From Nitrosomonadales bacterium (GTDB lineage Bacteria; Pseudomonadota; Gammaproteobacteria; Burkholderiales; SG8-41): a stretch of DNA of 7,697 nt. The notes beneath the pieces were generated by a model. That model did not search any database. It was not told the DNA's origin and saw only the letters and a program-made list of their open reading frames with translations. Every line of letters starts with the position of its first letter. Position 1 is the first letter of the stretch. Positions 1 to 6,817 of this stretch are shown piece after piece. Both the position numbers and the translations under genes were made by a program. Location of the stretch: positions 1-7,697 of the forward strand of contig VFLF01000431.1 in assembly GCA_009885185.1 (NCBI GenBank), read 5' to 3'.

Positions 1-21
1 GCCATGATTCGCGATACACCA

Positions 22-116
22 CTTCCGTTCGTCCTGAGCCCTTCGACTACGCTCAGGACAGGCTTGTCGATGGGCGTGGATGCCAACGAGGGCTTCGACA
101 GGCTCAGCCCGAACGG
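22..116. repeat. Palindromic intergenic repeat, left edge
   Basis: Non-coding repeat cluster downstream of the methyltransferase gene. The outer arms at 25-46 and 95-116 are an imperfect inverted repeat of 22 nt: CCGTTCG pairs exactly with CGAACGG, and CTGAGCC and TCGA also match, with 4 mismatches in all. Inside the left arm is a perfect 9-bp hairpin, GTCCTGAGC (31-39) with GCTCAGGAC (51-59), loop 11 nt. The unit TTCGAC-(2 or 3 nt)-GCTCAG also occurs as a direct repeat at 42-56 and 94-107. TTCGACAGGCTCAG/CCGTTCG units of this kind are familiar to me as dispersed intergenic repeats in proteobacterial genomes; that comparison is from memory. It could act as a transcript end or mRNA 3' stabiliser for the leftward operon, but no U-tract is present, so a classical intrinsic terminator is not supported. 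Confidence 0.75.
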
Positions 117-167
117 GGTAATTGATTTGGAAAGATATACAGGCAAAATATTCTAGCATGCAGGTTG

Positions 168-1421
168 TTACGCGCGCGTCAGCACCGCGCCGAAAAATCC
201 ATCCGTGCCGTGCTGATGCGGCGTGAGTCGCAGATATTTTCCGGTGCGCAGGGCGATGCGTTGCTGCGTCAGCACGCTGTCGCAATCGACGAGGCTGAAG
301 GCCGGTGTGGCGGCAAGGAATGCTTCGACGATGCCTTCGTTCTCCTCGGCGAGCAGGCTGCACGTCGCGTAGACCAGTCGCCCGCCGGGTTTCACCAGCG
401 CCGCCGCTGCGTTCAGAATCGCGGTTTGCTTGACCACAAGTTCCGCCACGCTCTGCGGTGATTGCCGCCACTTCAAATCGGGGTTGCGGCGCAGTGTGCC
501 CAATCCACTGCACGGCGCATCGACCAGCACGCGATCCGCCTTGCCCGCCAGGCGTTTGATGCGGATATCGGTTTCGCGCGCGATCACCTGCGCGCGCAGA
601 TTCGACAGACCGGAGCGCGCCAGACGGGGTTGCAGTTTTTTCAGGCGCGCGGCGGAGGTGTCGAAGGCATAAAGCCGGCCGCGGTTATGCATCATCGCAC
701 CTAGCATCAGCGTCTTGCCGCCCGCACCCGCACAAAAATCGATGACGAAATCGTGCCGGGTCGGCGCCAGCAGGCAACACAGCAACTGGCTGCCTTCGTC
801 CTGCACTTCGATCGTGCCGTCGATAAACAGCGGGTGGCGGTTAATCGCGGGTCGGCCCTCGATGCGCAGTCCGTGCGGCGAGTAAGGCGTCGGCGTGGCG
901 ACGATGCCGCTGGCCGCCAGCGTAGCCAGCACGTCATCACGTTTCGCGCGCAGCGTGTTCACGCGCAAGTCGAGCGGCGCGGGCGAAGCGAGGCCACGTC
1001 CCAACGCCAGAATATCCGCCTCCGCCGTGTACGACAGCAGTTTCTCGACCACCCAATCGGGAAGTTCCGCCTGCACCGGCAGCGGCAGATCGTCGGTGTT
1101 GACGGCTTTGATCGTGTTGACGAGGTCGTCGTCGCCGCGCCGCAACACCGGCGCCAGCTCGCGCGCATTCAGGCCCTGCGTGCGTGCAAGCCACGCCAGC
1201 AGCAGCGCGCGCGCGCCGCCCTGATTGCTCAGGTGATCGAGCATGCGTTTGCGGCGCAGCACGCCGAACACTGCTTCGGCGATAAAGGCGCGGTCGTTCT
1301 GGCCGAGCTCGTGATGCTCGCGAAAATAGCGGCTGACAATGCCGTCGGCGGGATAGTCGAACTTCAATACCGTCGTCAGCACATGCACGGCGGCTTCGAA
1401 TTGTGCGGAAGTGAATTTCAA
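168..1421 (-). CDS. RsmB/NOP-family (Fmu/NOL1/NOP2/Sun) SAM-dependent RNA m5C methyltransferase
   Basis: A cytoplasmic enzyme predicted to transfer a methyl group from SAM to C5 of a cytosine in RNA, most likely 16S rRNA. The 417-residue product has a helical, NusB-like N-terminal part (about 5-65, containing NDRAFIAEAVFGVLRR), a linker/PUA-like segment, and a Rossmann methyltransferase domain from about 200. Visible motifs are the SAM loop DFCAGAGGKT (228-237), motif IV DAPCSGLGTLRRNP (301-314, Cys304) and motif VI YATCSLL (351-357, Cys354). The two Cys are the pair these enzymes use for release and nucleophilic attack. Near the C-terminus is HGTDGFFGA (404-412). Length is close to E. coli RsmB (429 aa). 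The start is TTG at 1421: AGG lies 7 nt upstream, and the next in-frame Met (residue 60) would remove the NusB-like part. It is the last gene of the purM operon, 58 nt after the second DUF3108 gene. Betaproteobacteria may carry a separate canonical RsmB, so the target base (C967 or another) is not settled and I give no symbol. Confidence 0.9.
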   Translation of the reverse strand: MKFTSAQFEAAVHVLTTVLKFDYPADGIVSRYFREHHELGQNDRAFIAEAVFGVLRRKRMLDHLSNQGGARALLLAWLARTQGLNARELAPVLRRGDDDLVNTIKAVNTDDLPLPVQAELPDWVVEKLLSYTAEADILALGRGLASPAPLDLRVNTLRAKRDDVLATLAASGIVATPTPYSPHGLRIEGRPAINRHPLFIDGTIEVQDEGSQLLCCLLAPTRHDFVIDFCAGAGGKTLMLGAMMHNRGRLYAFDTSAARLKKLQPRLARSGLSNLRAQVIARETDIRIKRLAGKADRVLVDAPCSGLGTLRRNPDLKWRQSPQSVAELVVKQTAILNAAAALVKPGGRLVYATCSLLAEENEGIVEAFLAATPAFSLVDCDSVLTQQRIALRTGKYLRLTPHQHGTDGFFGAVLTRA

Positions 1422-1479
1422 AATTAGGCCTGACGCGCGATCTCTCGCGCCATGAGTGCGGTGAATCTGCGAATACGAG

Positions 1480-2544
1480 TTAGTCGCTGATATTGATTTC
1501 GGTCACTACCTGCTCGCCGGTGGGCGCGCCGTCGCGGCCGATAAACCGTATGCGCACCGGCAGGTAGCGGTAGTCTGCCGCCAGCCAGATTTCCATGCTT
1601 TCGCTGCCTTCGCGCCGTACTTGCTTTACCGGCAGCGTGCGGATTTTGCCCATCGGGGTGTCCAGTGTTTCCTCGGCCAGCACGTCGAGTGCGTAGTTTT
1701 CAAAGCGGGTGCCGTTGGTGATGGCGATCTGCACGCGGCCCGGCGGCGGCGGCGCGAGCGATAACTTGTACATAAAGCTCAGGATGTCCTGACTGCCGGC
1801 GGGCAGCGCCGCGCTGCGCTGCGCCTCGCCGCGACCGAGTGTGATGCTGTTCTTGTTCCAGTCGAATTGCGCCACGGATTCATCGGTTTGGCCGCGCCGG
1901 CTGCGCGCCGACACAAAACTGTCGGGGCGCAGGCCGTGTTCCGTCATACGCCCGCTGCTGCGAAAAATACGCTGCTCATTGCGGAACACGCTGGCAAGCC
2001 CGCTGGTGCCGGAGGTGCTTTCGAGCTTGTAGGTGTCGGTGCCGGTTTCCCAGCTTTGCACAGTGCGCGCGACTTCGAATTTATTGGTGCCCATGTACAG
2101 CGCGTAGGCGATGCGTCCGCGGCGCGGCAGACTCTTGATGACGGCGCGTTCCGGCATAAAGGTGCTGGACGCGGCGTCCGCGATCACGATGGGTTCGGGC
2201 GCGGCGGGCGGTTCCGCGGGCGCGGCCTTTGTGGCGTCGGCGGTGGTGTCGGGCGCGGCGGGCACCGGCTCGGCAGGGGGCAAGACAGGGAAGGGACTCA
2301 GCGTGTCGGAAACCACTGCGCGCGGCGCCGCGGCTATCCTGCGGGGTTGCGTGGGCGCGGCGACCGGTGGCGGTGCAGGCGGCGGTGTGACGCTCACGTC
2401 AGGCAAATGTTGCAGACGCGCCTGCAACGGCGGCGGCTCCGATGACTTGAACGGCAGATGCATCCATCCGCCGGACAGCGTCAGCGCATGCGCCAGCGCC
2501 GACAGCATCAGGGCGACCAGCAGGATGCGCGAGGAGTGCTTCAA
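1480..2544 (-). CDS. DUF3108 protein with N-terminal membrane anchor and Pro/Ala-rich linker
   Basis: Function unknown. The 354-residue product begins with a basic, then hydrophobic segment (about 5-23) that is either a signal peptide or a signal anchor. A low-complexity region rich in Pro and Ala follows (about 36-120, with PPPAPPP at 54-60). A C-terminal globular domain from about 143 ends in the DUF3108 signature EIWLAADYRYLPVRIRF (318-334). This anchor plus stiff linker plus periplasmic domain resembles the layout of TonB, but no TonB C-terminal domain is evident. The C-terminal domain is clearly homologous to the gene just upstream. The start is TTG at 2544, whose bases overlap the upstream TGA as TTGA (2541-2544), implying coupled translation; GGA lies about 9 nt before it. 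Starting at the next Met (residue 13) would cut the hydrophobic segment in half. Envelope localisation is inferred from the sequence; a role is not. Confidence 0.82.
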   Translation of the reverse strand: MKHSSRILLVALMLSALAHALTLSGGWMHLPFKSSEPPPLQARLQHLPDVSVTPPPAPPPVAAPTQPRRIAAAPRAVVSDTLSPFPVLPPAEPVPAAPDTTADATKAAPAEPPAAPEPIVIADAASSTFMPERAVIKSLPRRGRIAYALYMGTNKFEVARTVQSWETGTDTYKLESTSGTSGLASVFRNEQRIFRSSGRMTEHGLRPDSFVSARSRRGQTDESVAQFDWNKNSITLGRGEAQRSAALPAGSQDILSFMYKLSLAPPPPGRVQIAITNGTRFENYALDVLAEETLDTPMGKIRTLPVKQVRREGSESMEIWLAADYRYLPVRIRFIGRDGAPTGEQVVTEINISD

Positions 2545-3239
2545 GGCTTGATGTCCAGTCGCGTGACGACTTGCTCGTAGCGCACGCCGTCGTCCTCGAT
2601 CACCAGCACCTTCACCGGCAGGAAATGAAACTCCGGCGCCAGCCAGATTTCTGTTTGGGATTCATCGGCTTCGCGCTGCCGCACCAGATGCAGCGTGTCG
2701 AGCCGCTTCAACGGCGTGTCGATCGTCACGCCGGGCGTTACGCTGTAACGGTAACGGTCGAGCTTGCGACCATTGGTCATGGCGAATTCAATCGTGCGCG
2801 GCTTGTTTGGTACCAGATACGGCAGGTGATACATCAGCGACAGCCGGTCCTGGGCCGCGCGCGGCAGCGCCACGGGTTGAATCAATCCATCGTGCATCAG
2901 CGTCAGCGTGTCGGCCTTCCAGTCGAAGGTGGCGCTGACCGTGGCATTGTTGCGGCTTCCCTCGAAGCGCAGCGGGCGCAGTCCTTCCTTGGTGACTTCG
3001 CCCGCGCTGCTGTAGATGATCGGGCGGCGTTGTGCCAACGCCAGCAAGCCCACGGCTTTGGTTTCGCTGGTCGCTCGGTAGGCGCCGTCTTTCACTTCGA
3101 ATTGCTCGGTGATGACGCCAACGTGCGCTCCATTGCGAAACAGGTTGTACGAGACCGACACCGTGCCCGGCGTGGCTGCCATGCTGGCGGTGGCGCCACA
3201 TGCCAATAGTGCAATGAATAAAATTCTCAATAAAAACAT
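2541..3239 (-). CDS. Exported DUF3108 protein (short paralogue)
   Basis: Function unknown. The 232-residue product starts at ATG with a clear export signal: one basic residue, a hydrophobic stretch LLRILFIALLACGATA (3-18) and a plausible cleavage site after SMA (residue 21). LLAC at 11-14 is a weak lipobox-like match, so lipidation at Cys14 is possible but not preferred. The mature part (about 25-232) is a single DUF3108-type domain expected to be mostly beta strand. It shares with the downstream gene the pattern TEIWLAPEFHFLPVKV (196-211), FDWKADTLTL, LMYHLPYL and a near-terminal EQVVT. It sits 12 nt after purN and overlaps the next gene by 4 nt, so it is co-transcribed with purM-purN. No enzymatic motif is recognisable. 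The two paralogues probably act in the same envelope process. Confidence 0.85.
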   Translation of the reverse strand: MFLLRILFIALLACGATASMAATPGTVSVSYNLFRNGAHVGVITEQFEVKDGAYRATSETKAVGLLALAQRRPIIYSSAGEVTKEGLRPLRFEGSRNNATVSATFDWKADTLTLMHDGLIQPVALPRAAQDRLSLMYHLPYLVPNKPRTIEFAMTNGRKLDRYRYSVTPGVTIDTPLKRLDTLHLVRQREADESQTEIWLAPEFHFLPVKVLVIEDDGVRYEQVVTRLDIKP

Positions 3240-3251
3240 ATAGTTACGGTA

Positions 3252-3905
3252 TCACGGATCCAGCGCCGGCGAAACCAGTGCTCCGGATGCGGCGTCGGTG
3301 TTGTTGATCGTCACCACGCCGTTCGCGCCGAGCTTGGCGCGCCCTTCGCACAGCCAGCGCACGGCCTGCGGATAAATTTGGTGCTCCTGTTCGAGCACGC
3401 GCGCGGCAAGCATGTCCTCGGTGTCATTCGCGAGTACCGGCACCGCCGCCTGAATAATGATCGGCCCGCTATCCAGACCCGGCGAGACAAAATGCACCGT
3501 GCAGCCGTGTACGCGCACACCCGCTTCCAGCGCGCGATGGTGCGTATGCAGACCGGGAAACGACGGCAACAGCGAGGGGTGAATATTGATCATACGTCCC
3601 GAATAACGCGCGACGAATCCTTCGGTCAACACGCGCATGAACCCCGCCAGCACGACAAAATCGGGCTGGTGACGGTCGATCTCGGCGGCCAGCGCCGCAT
3701 CGAATGTCGCGCGGTCGGCAAACGCACGGTGCGGCACTACGGCAGTATTGACGCCCTGCGCCTGCGCGGTGGCCAGCCCCTTGGCCGTAGGTTCGTTGCT
3801 GATGACCGCGACAATCTCGGCGGGCAGGCGCGCCGACGCACGTGCCCTCAGCATCGCCTCCATGTTCGAGCCGCGGCCGGAAATCAGGATGACGATGCGC
3901 TTCAT
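3252..3905 (-). CDS. purN: Phosphoribosylglycinamide formyltransferase 1 (GAR transformylase)
   Basis: Step 3 of de novo purine synthesis: transfers a formyl group from 10-formyltetrahydrofolate to GAR, giving FGAR, in the cytoplasm. The product has 217 residues, in the family range (E. coli about 212). Visible are the phosphate-binding ISGRGSNMEAM (8-18), GFMRVL (88-93), the signature INIHPSLLPSFPGLH (106-120) with catalytic Asn107 and His109, and the SPGLDSGPIIIQ block (141-152) with catalytic Asp145. The ATG at 3905 is chosen because it puts the MKRIVILISGRGSN core at the N-terminus; the open frame extends 79 codons further upstream but that overlaps purM and reads as unrelated basic sequence. 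It follows purM by 14 nt in the same order as E. coli purMN. The C-terminus after TINNTD carries a short extra tail (about 203-217) of no obvious function. Confidence 0.97.
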   Translation of the reverse strand: MKRIVILISGRGSNMEAMLRARASARLPAEIVAVISNEPTAKGLATAQAQGVNTAVVPHRAFADRATFDAALAAEIDRHQPDFVVLAGFMRVLTEGFVARYSGRMINIHPSLLPSFPGLHTHHRALEAGVRVHGCTVHFVSPGLDSGPIIIQAAVPVLANDTEDMLAARVLEQEHQIYPQAVRWLCEGRAKLGANGVVTINNTDAASGALVSPALDP

Positions 3906-3919
3906 GACAGTGCCCGCGG

Positions 3920-4966
3920 TCAGGTGACGAGGGCCTGCGGCGCGCCCTTCGGCCGGCGCGTGACCTCGCCAATGCGCCAGACTTTTTCGCCGGCGCGCGT
4001 GAGCATCGCCTGCGCGCGCGCGGCATCTTTCGGGCTGACCACGATAATGAGGCCGATGCCGCAGTTGAACACGCGGTGCATTTCGCTGTCGGCCACGTTG
4101 CCCTGCTGTTGCAGCCAGGTGAACAGCGGCGGCATGGGCCACGAATTCTTGACGATACGTGCGGAGAGGCCCGCCGACAGCACGCGCGGAATATTTTCCA
4201 CCAAGCCGCCGCCGGTGATGTGGGCGATGCCTTTCAATGGCACTTTTTTTGCCAGCGCCAGCACCGGTTTGACGTAGATGCGCGTGGGCGCGAGGATCAA
4301 ATCCTTCAAGGCCTTGCCGCCAAGTTTGGCGGACAGGTTCACGCGTTGGGTGCTGATGATCTTGCGGATCAGCGAGTAGCCGTTGGAGTGCGCGCCATTG
4401 CTGGCCAGTCCCAAAATCACGTCACCCGGCTTGATGCTTTTGCCGTTGATGATCTTGGATTTTTCAGCGACACCCACCGCGAACCCGGCCAGATCGTATT
4501 CGCCCGCTGGATACATGCCCGGCATTTCGGCGGTTTCGCCGCCGATCAGCGCGCAGCCCGCCTGTTCGCAGCCGGCGGCGATGCCCTTGATGACCTGCGT
4601 GGCCGATTTCACATCGAGCTTGCCGCAGGCGTAGTAATCGAGAAAAAACAACGGTTCCGCGCCCAGCGTCAGAATGTCATTGACGCTCATCGCCACCAGA
4701 TCGATGCCCACGGTGTCGTGGCGCTTCAGTTCAAACGCGAGTTTCAACTTGGTGCCGACGCCGTCGGTGCCCGACACCAGCACCGGGTCTTTATAACTTT
4801 TGGGAACACGAAACAATGCGCCAAAGCCGCCGATGCCCGCCATCACGCCGGGGCGCATCGTGCGTTTGGCGAACGGCTTGATGTTTTCGACCAGATTGTC
4901 TCCGGCGTCGATGTCCACGCCGGCGTCGCGGTAGGTCAGGCCTCGGGTTTGTTTTCGGGTTTTCAA
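3920..4966 (-). CDS. purM: Phosphoribosylformylglycinamidine cyclo-ligase (AIR synthetase)
   Basis: Step 5 of de novo purine synthesis: ATP-dependent ring closure of FGAM to AIR; works as a cytoplasmic homodimer. With a TTG start at 4966 the product has 348 residues (E. coli 345). It aligns end to end with the family: [12 protein letters not shown] (11-22), GGFGAL (46-51), [15 protein letters not shown] (64-78), [12 protein letters not shown] (87-98), [16 protein letters not shown] (102-117), [11 protein letters not shown] (142-152), [10 protein letters not shown] (194-203), [10 protein letters not shown] (226-235), [15 protein letters not shown] (249-263) and FNCGIGLI (300-307). The frame is open up to another TTG at 5023, but those 19 extra residues have no family counterpart. 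TTG 4966 has GGA 9 nt upstream, and the first internal Met (residue 37) would delete conserved sequence. It is the first gene of the leftward operon, divergent from the permease gene. Confidence 0.97.
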   Translation of the reverse strand: MKTRKQTRGLTYRDAGVDIDAGDNLVENIKPFAKRTMRPGVMAGIGGFGALFRVPKSYKDPVLVSGTDGVGTKLKLAFELKRHDTVGIDLVAMSVNDILTLGAEPLFFLDYYACGKLDVKSATQVIKGIAAGCEQAGCALIGGETAEMPGMYPAGEYDLAGFAVGVAEKSKIINGKSIKPGDVILGLASNGAHSNGYSLIRKIISTQRVNLSAKLGGKALKDLILAPTRIYVKPVLALAKKVPLKGIAHITGGGLVENIPRVLSAGLSARIVKNSWPMPPLFTWLQQQGNVADSEMHRVFNCGIGLIIVVSPKDAARAQAMLTRAGEKVWRIGEVTRRPKGAPQALVT

Positions 4967-5065
4967 GTTGAGTTGTCCGGGGCTTCCAGCTAAAGTGGCA
5001 GCAAAAGTGAATATCAATGGCAATGCATTATCATCGCCGCATTCAAGTGCTTGATTTTAACGCAA
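4967..5065. promoter_or_regulatory. Divergent intergenic region between purM and the permease gene
   Basis: These 99 nt are the only place where promoters for both gene blocks can easily lie, as the genes point away from each other. The region is more AT-rich than the flanking genes. On the minus strand GATAAT lies at 5034-5029, a 5/6 match to a sigma-70 -10 box, but no good -35 box sits 16-18 nt before it. Also on the minus strand, TTGATA (5018-5013) is followed 17 nt later by a poor -10 (TTTAGC). On the plus strand CATTAT (5026-5031) is a weak -10 candidate. AATGCATT (5022-5029) is a perfect 8-bp palindrome. No riboswitch or PurR operator is evident. Promoter presence is inferred from layout; exact boxes are not established. 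Confidence 0.4.
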
Positions 5066-6154
5066 ATGACCTCACCCGACTCCGGCATTCCCAATCCCTC
5101 CAGCAAGTCACACCTGTGGTTATGGCTGGGTGCGGCGGCGCTCGCCGCCGGTCTGATTTACCTGCTGAGCCCCATATTGGCGCCGTTCCTGTGCGCGATC
5201 ATGCTGGCCTATATCCTCAACCCGCTGGTCGCGCGCATGTCACGCAAAGTGCCGCGCACGCTGGCGGTGTGCATTGCCATGTTGTTGATCGTGGGCGTGA
5301 TACTGGTGATGCTGCTGGTGCTGCTGCCGCTGATTACGCGCCAGGTGAAATCCATTGTCACGCAGGTGCCGCAATATTTCGACTGGCTGCGCATGCACCT
5401 CGCGCCGCTGGTGCAGCAATACTTTGGCGTGGAACTCGACACCGCGATGGTGAAGGATTGGCTGACGTCGCACACCAAGGAGATTCAGGGCGTTGCGCTG
5501 AGCCTGCTGCCCACGCTGCGCAGCGGCGGCCTCGCGCTGCTGGAACTGGTCGCCAATCTGGTGCTGGTGCCGGTGGTGCTGTTTTACTTCATGCGTGACT
5601 GGGACAGCATGATTGCGCGCGTCACCGAATTGATTCCGCGCCAGTGGAGCGAGACCTTGTTCGGTCTCGTCAAGGAAATCGATGCCGTGCTCGGCGAATT
5701 TCTGCGCGGGCAACTGCTGGTGATGCTGCTGATGGCGACCTTCTATTCACTGGGGCTGTGGATGGCGGGCCTCGATTACGCGCTGTCGGTCGGGCTGATC
5801 GCGGGCTTTCTCACCTTCGTGCCCTATCTCGGCGTGATTATTGGCGTGCTGCTCGCCACCATGACGGGACTGCTGCAATTCAGCGATCCGTTGCAAATTG
5901 TTTGGGTATGGCTGGTGTTCGTGATCGCCAACGTGCTGGAAGGCAACGTCTTCGTGCCGTGGCTGGTGGGCGACCGCATCGGCCTGCACCCGGTGGCGGT
6001 GATCTTCGCGCTGCTCGCGTTTGGCCAGTTATTCGGCTTCACCGGCCTGCTGCTTGCGCTACCGGCGAGCGCGGCGCTGCTAGTGTGGCTGCGCCATGTG
6101 CGCAGCAAGTATCTGGCGAGCGGGATGTATCAGGGCAATACGCCCGCATCATGA
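5066..6154 (+). CDS. AI-2E family (PerM/TqsA-type) inner-membrane permease
   Basis: A polytopic inner-membrane protein of the AI-2E exporter superfamily. Some members export autoinducer-2 (TqsA) or exchange sodium for protons; the substrate cannot be read from sequence. From the ATG at 5066 the product has 362 residues, typical for the family. Hydrophobic segments lie at about 17-35, 37-56, 66-90, 157-176, 215-235, 238-268, 276-294 and 308-342, with a soluble amphipathic stretch at about 92-155 between the third and fourth, as in the family. Conserved family features include FVPYLG (251-256), LEGNVFVPWLVGDRIGLHP (291-309) and a C-terminal GFTGLLLALP (324-333). An in-frame TTG at 5051 would add five residues; neither start has a clear Shine-Dalgarno, so ATG is preferred. 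Its stop overlaps the hda start as ATGA. In my memory of betaproteobacterial genomes this permease commonly lies between purM and hda, but no functional link is known. Confidence 0.93.
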   Translation: MTSPDSGIPNPSSKSHLWLWLGAAALAAGLIYLLSPILAPFLCAIMLAYILNPLVARMSRKVPRTLAVCIAMLLIVGVILVMLLVLLPLITRQVKSIVTQVPQYFDWLRMHLAPLVQQYFGVELDTAMVKDWLTSHTKEIQGVALSLLPTLRSGGLALLELVANLVLVPVVLFYFMRDWDSMIARVTELIPRQWSETLFGLVKEIDAVLGEFLRGQLLVMLLMATFYSLGLWMAGLDYALSVGLIAGFLTFVPYLGVIIGVLLATMTGLLQFSDPLQIVWVWLVFVIANVLEGNVFVPWLVGDRIGLHPVAVIFALLAFGQLFGFTGLLLALPASAALLVWLRHVRSKYLASGMYQGNTPAS

Positions 6155-6798
6155 GGCAACTCGCGCTGGACATCACGTCGTCGCCCGCACCGTCATTCGA
6201 TAATTTTGTCGTGGGCCGCAATGCGGAGGTGGTTGCGCATGTGCGCGCGGCGGTAGCCGGTATTGGCGAACGCTTTGTATATCTGTGGGGCGAGCCGGGC
6301 AGCGGGCGCACGCATTTGCTCAAGGCCGCGGCGGCGGGCGAGAATACAACGTACGTCGCTTGTGATGCAGACAGTTGCTTTGATGATGAAACTTCAATGC
6401 TGATGGCCGATGATGTCGAACGGCTCGGCCCCGACGCACAGATCGCGCTGTTTAACCGTTACAACACGTTGCGCGAACAGGACGGCGGTTTGATTGCCAG
6501 CGGCAATGTGCCGCCGGTGCAGCTCAAACTGCGCGCCGATCTGCTGACGCGCTTGGGCTGGGGGCTGGTGGTGCAGGTGCATGCGCTGAGTGATGATGAA
6601 AAAGCGCGGGCGCTGGCACAGCACGCCAAGGCGCGCGGCTTTACGTTGTCGAACGAAGTAATCGCGTATCTGCTCACCCACGCGCCACGCGACATGGGCG
6701 CGCTGTTCGCGACGCTGGATGCGCTGGATCGGCATTCGCTGGAAACCAAGCGGGCGGTGACGGTGCCGCTGGTGCGGGAATGTTTATCCATAAGATAG
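6151..6798 (+). CDS. hda: DnaA regulatory inactivator Hda
   Basis: Hda is an AAA+ protein that, bound to the DNA-loaded sliding clamp, stimulates ATP hydrolysis by DnaA and so limits re-initiation. The 215-residue product starts with a clamp-binding box, QLALDI (3-8; E. coli QLSLPL). A Walker A variant GEPGSGRTHLL (47-57) follows, with Arg where most AAA+ proteins have Lys; E. coli Hda also has Arg (GREGAGRS), so this is family-typical. The Walker B region is MLMADDVERL (83-92). LKLRADLLTRLGWG (125-138) is box VII, Arg134 matching the arginine finger, and APRDMGALFATLDALDRHS (178-196) is sensor 2. There is no DnaA DNA-binding domain IV, which separates it from DnaA. ATG at 6151 overlaps the permease stop (ATGA, 6151-6154), suggesting translational coupling. 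Much longer readings of this frame starting inside the permease gene are shadows. Confidence 0.94.
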   Translation: MRQLALDITSSPAPSFDNFVVGRNAEVVAHVRAAVAGIGERFVYLWGEPGSGRTHLLKAAAAGENTTYVACDADSCFDDETSMLMADDVERLGPDAQIALFNRYNTLREQDGGLIASGNVPPVQLKLRADLLTRLGWGLVVQVHALSDDEKARALAQHAKARGFTLSNEVIAYLLTHAPRDMGALFATLDALDRHSLETKRAVTVPLVRECLSIR

Positions 6799-6817
6799 TG
6801 AATAAAAACAAAGACTT

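Noticed and set aside
47..54. Arg instead of Lys in the Hda Walker A (protein residues 47-54 of the 6151-6798 gene) as a sign of a dead ATPase
   Set aside because: The E. coli Hda Walker A also has Arg at this position, so it is a family trait and not decay.
753..1427. Plus-strand open frame of 224 codons opposite the methyltransferase gene
   Set aside because: Arg/Gln/Val-rich shadow of the real gene in GC-rich DNA, with no recognisable domain; the minus-strand frame carries all the catalytic motifs.
1424..1453. Nine-codon minus-strand ORF just before the methyltransferase start (ATG at 1453, TAA at 1426-1424)
   Set aside because: Could be imagined as a leader peptide, but it has no regulatory codon run or attenuator structure, and such short frames are common by chance.
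3906..4142. 79-codon upstream extension of purN
   Set aside because: Overlaps the purM C-terminal coding region, and the known purN N-terminus begins at the MKRIVILISGRGSN segment.
3378..4277. Plus-strand open frame of 299 codons spanning purN and part of purM
   Set aside because: Antisense to two real genes and crosses their boundary; no domain seen.
4076..4993. Plus-strand open frame of 305 codons opposite purM
   Set aside because: Fully antisense to a well-conserved purM and low in complexity (His/Arg/Gln/Ala rich); a codon-bias shadow.
5058..5070. ACGCAAAT resembling half of a PurR operator near purM
   Set aside because: The symmetric second half (GTTTGCGT-like) is absent, the site lies on the permease side of the intergenic region, and PurR of the E. 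coli type is not expected in Betaproteobacteria.
5644..6150. N-terminal extension of the hda frame into the permease gene
   Set aside because: The extension is an out-of-frame reading of the permease gene, Arg/Ala rich; Hda family members begin right at the clamp-binding box, which fits the ATG at 6151.
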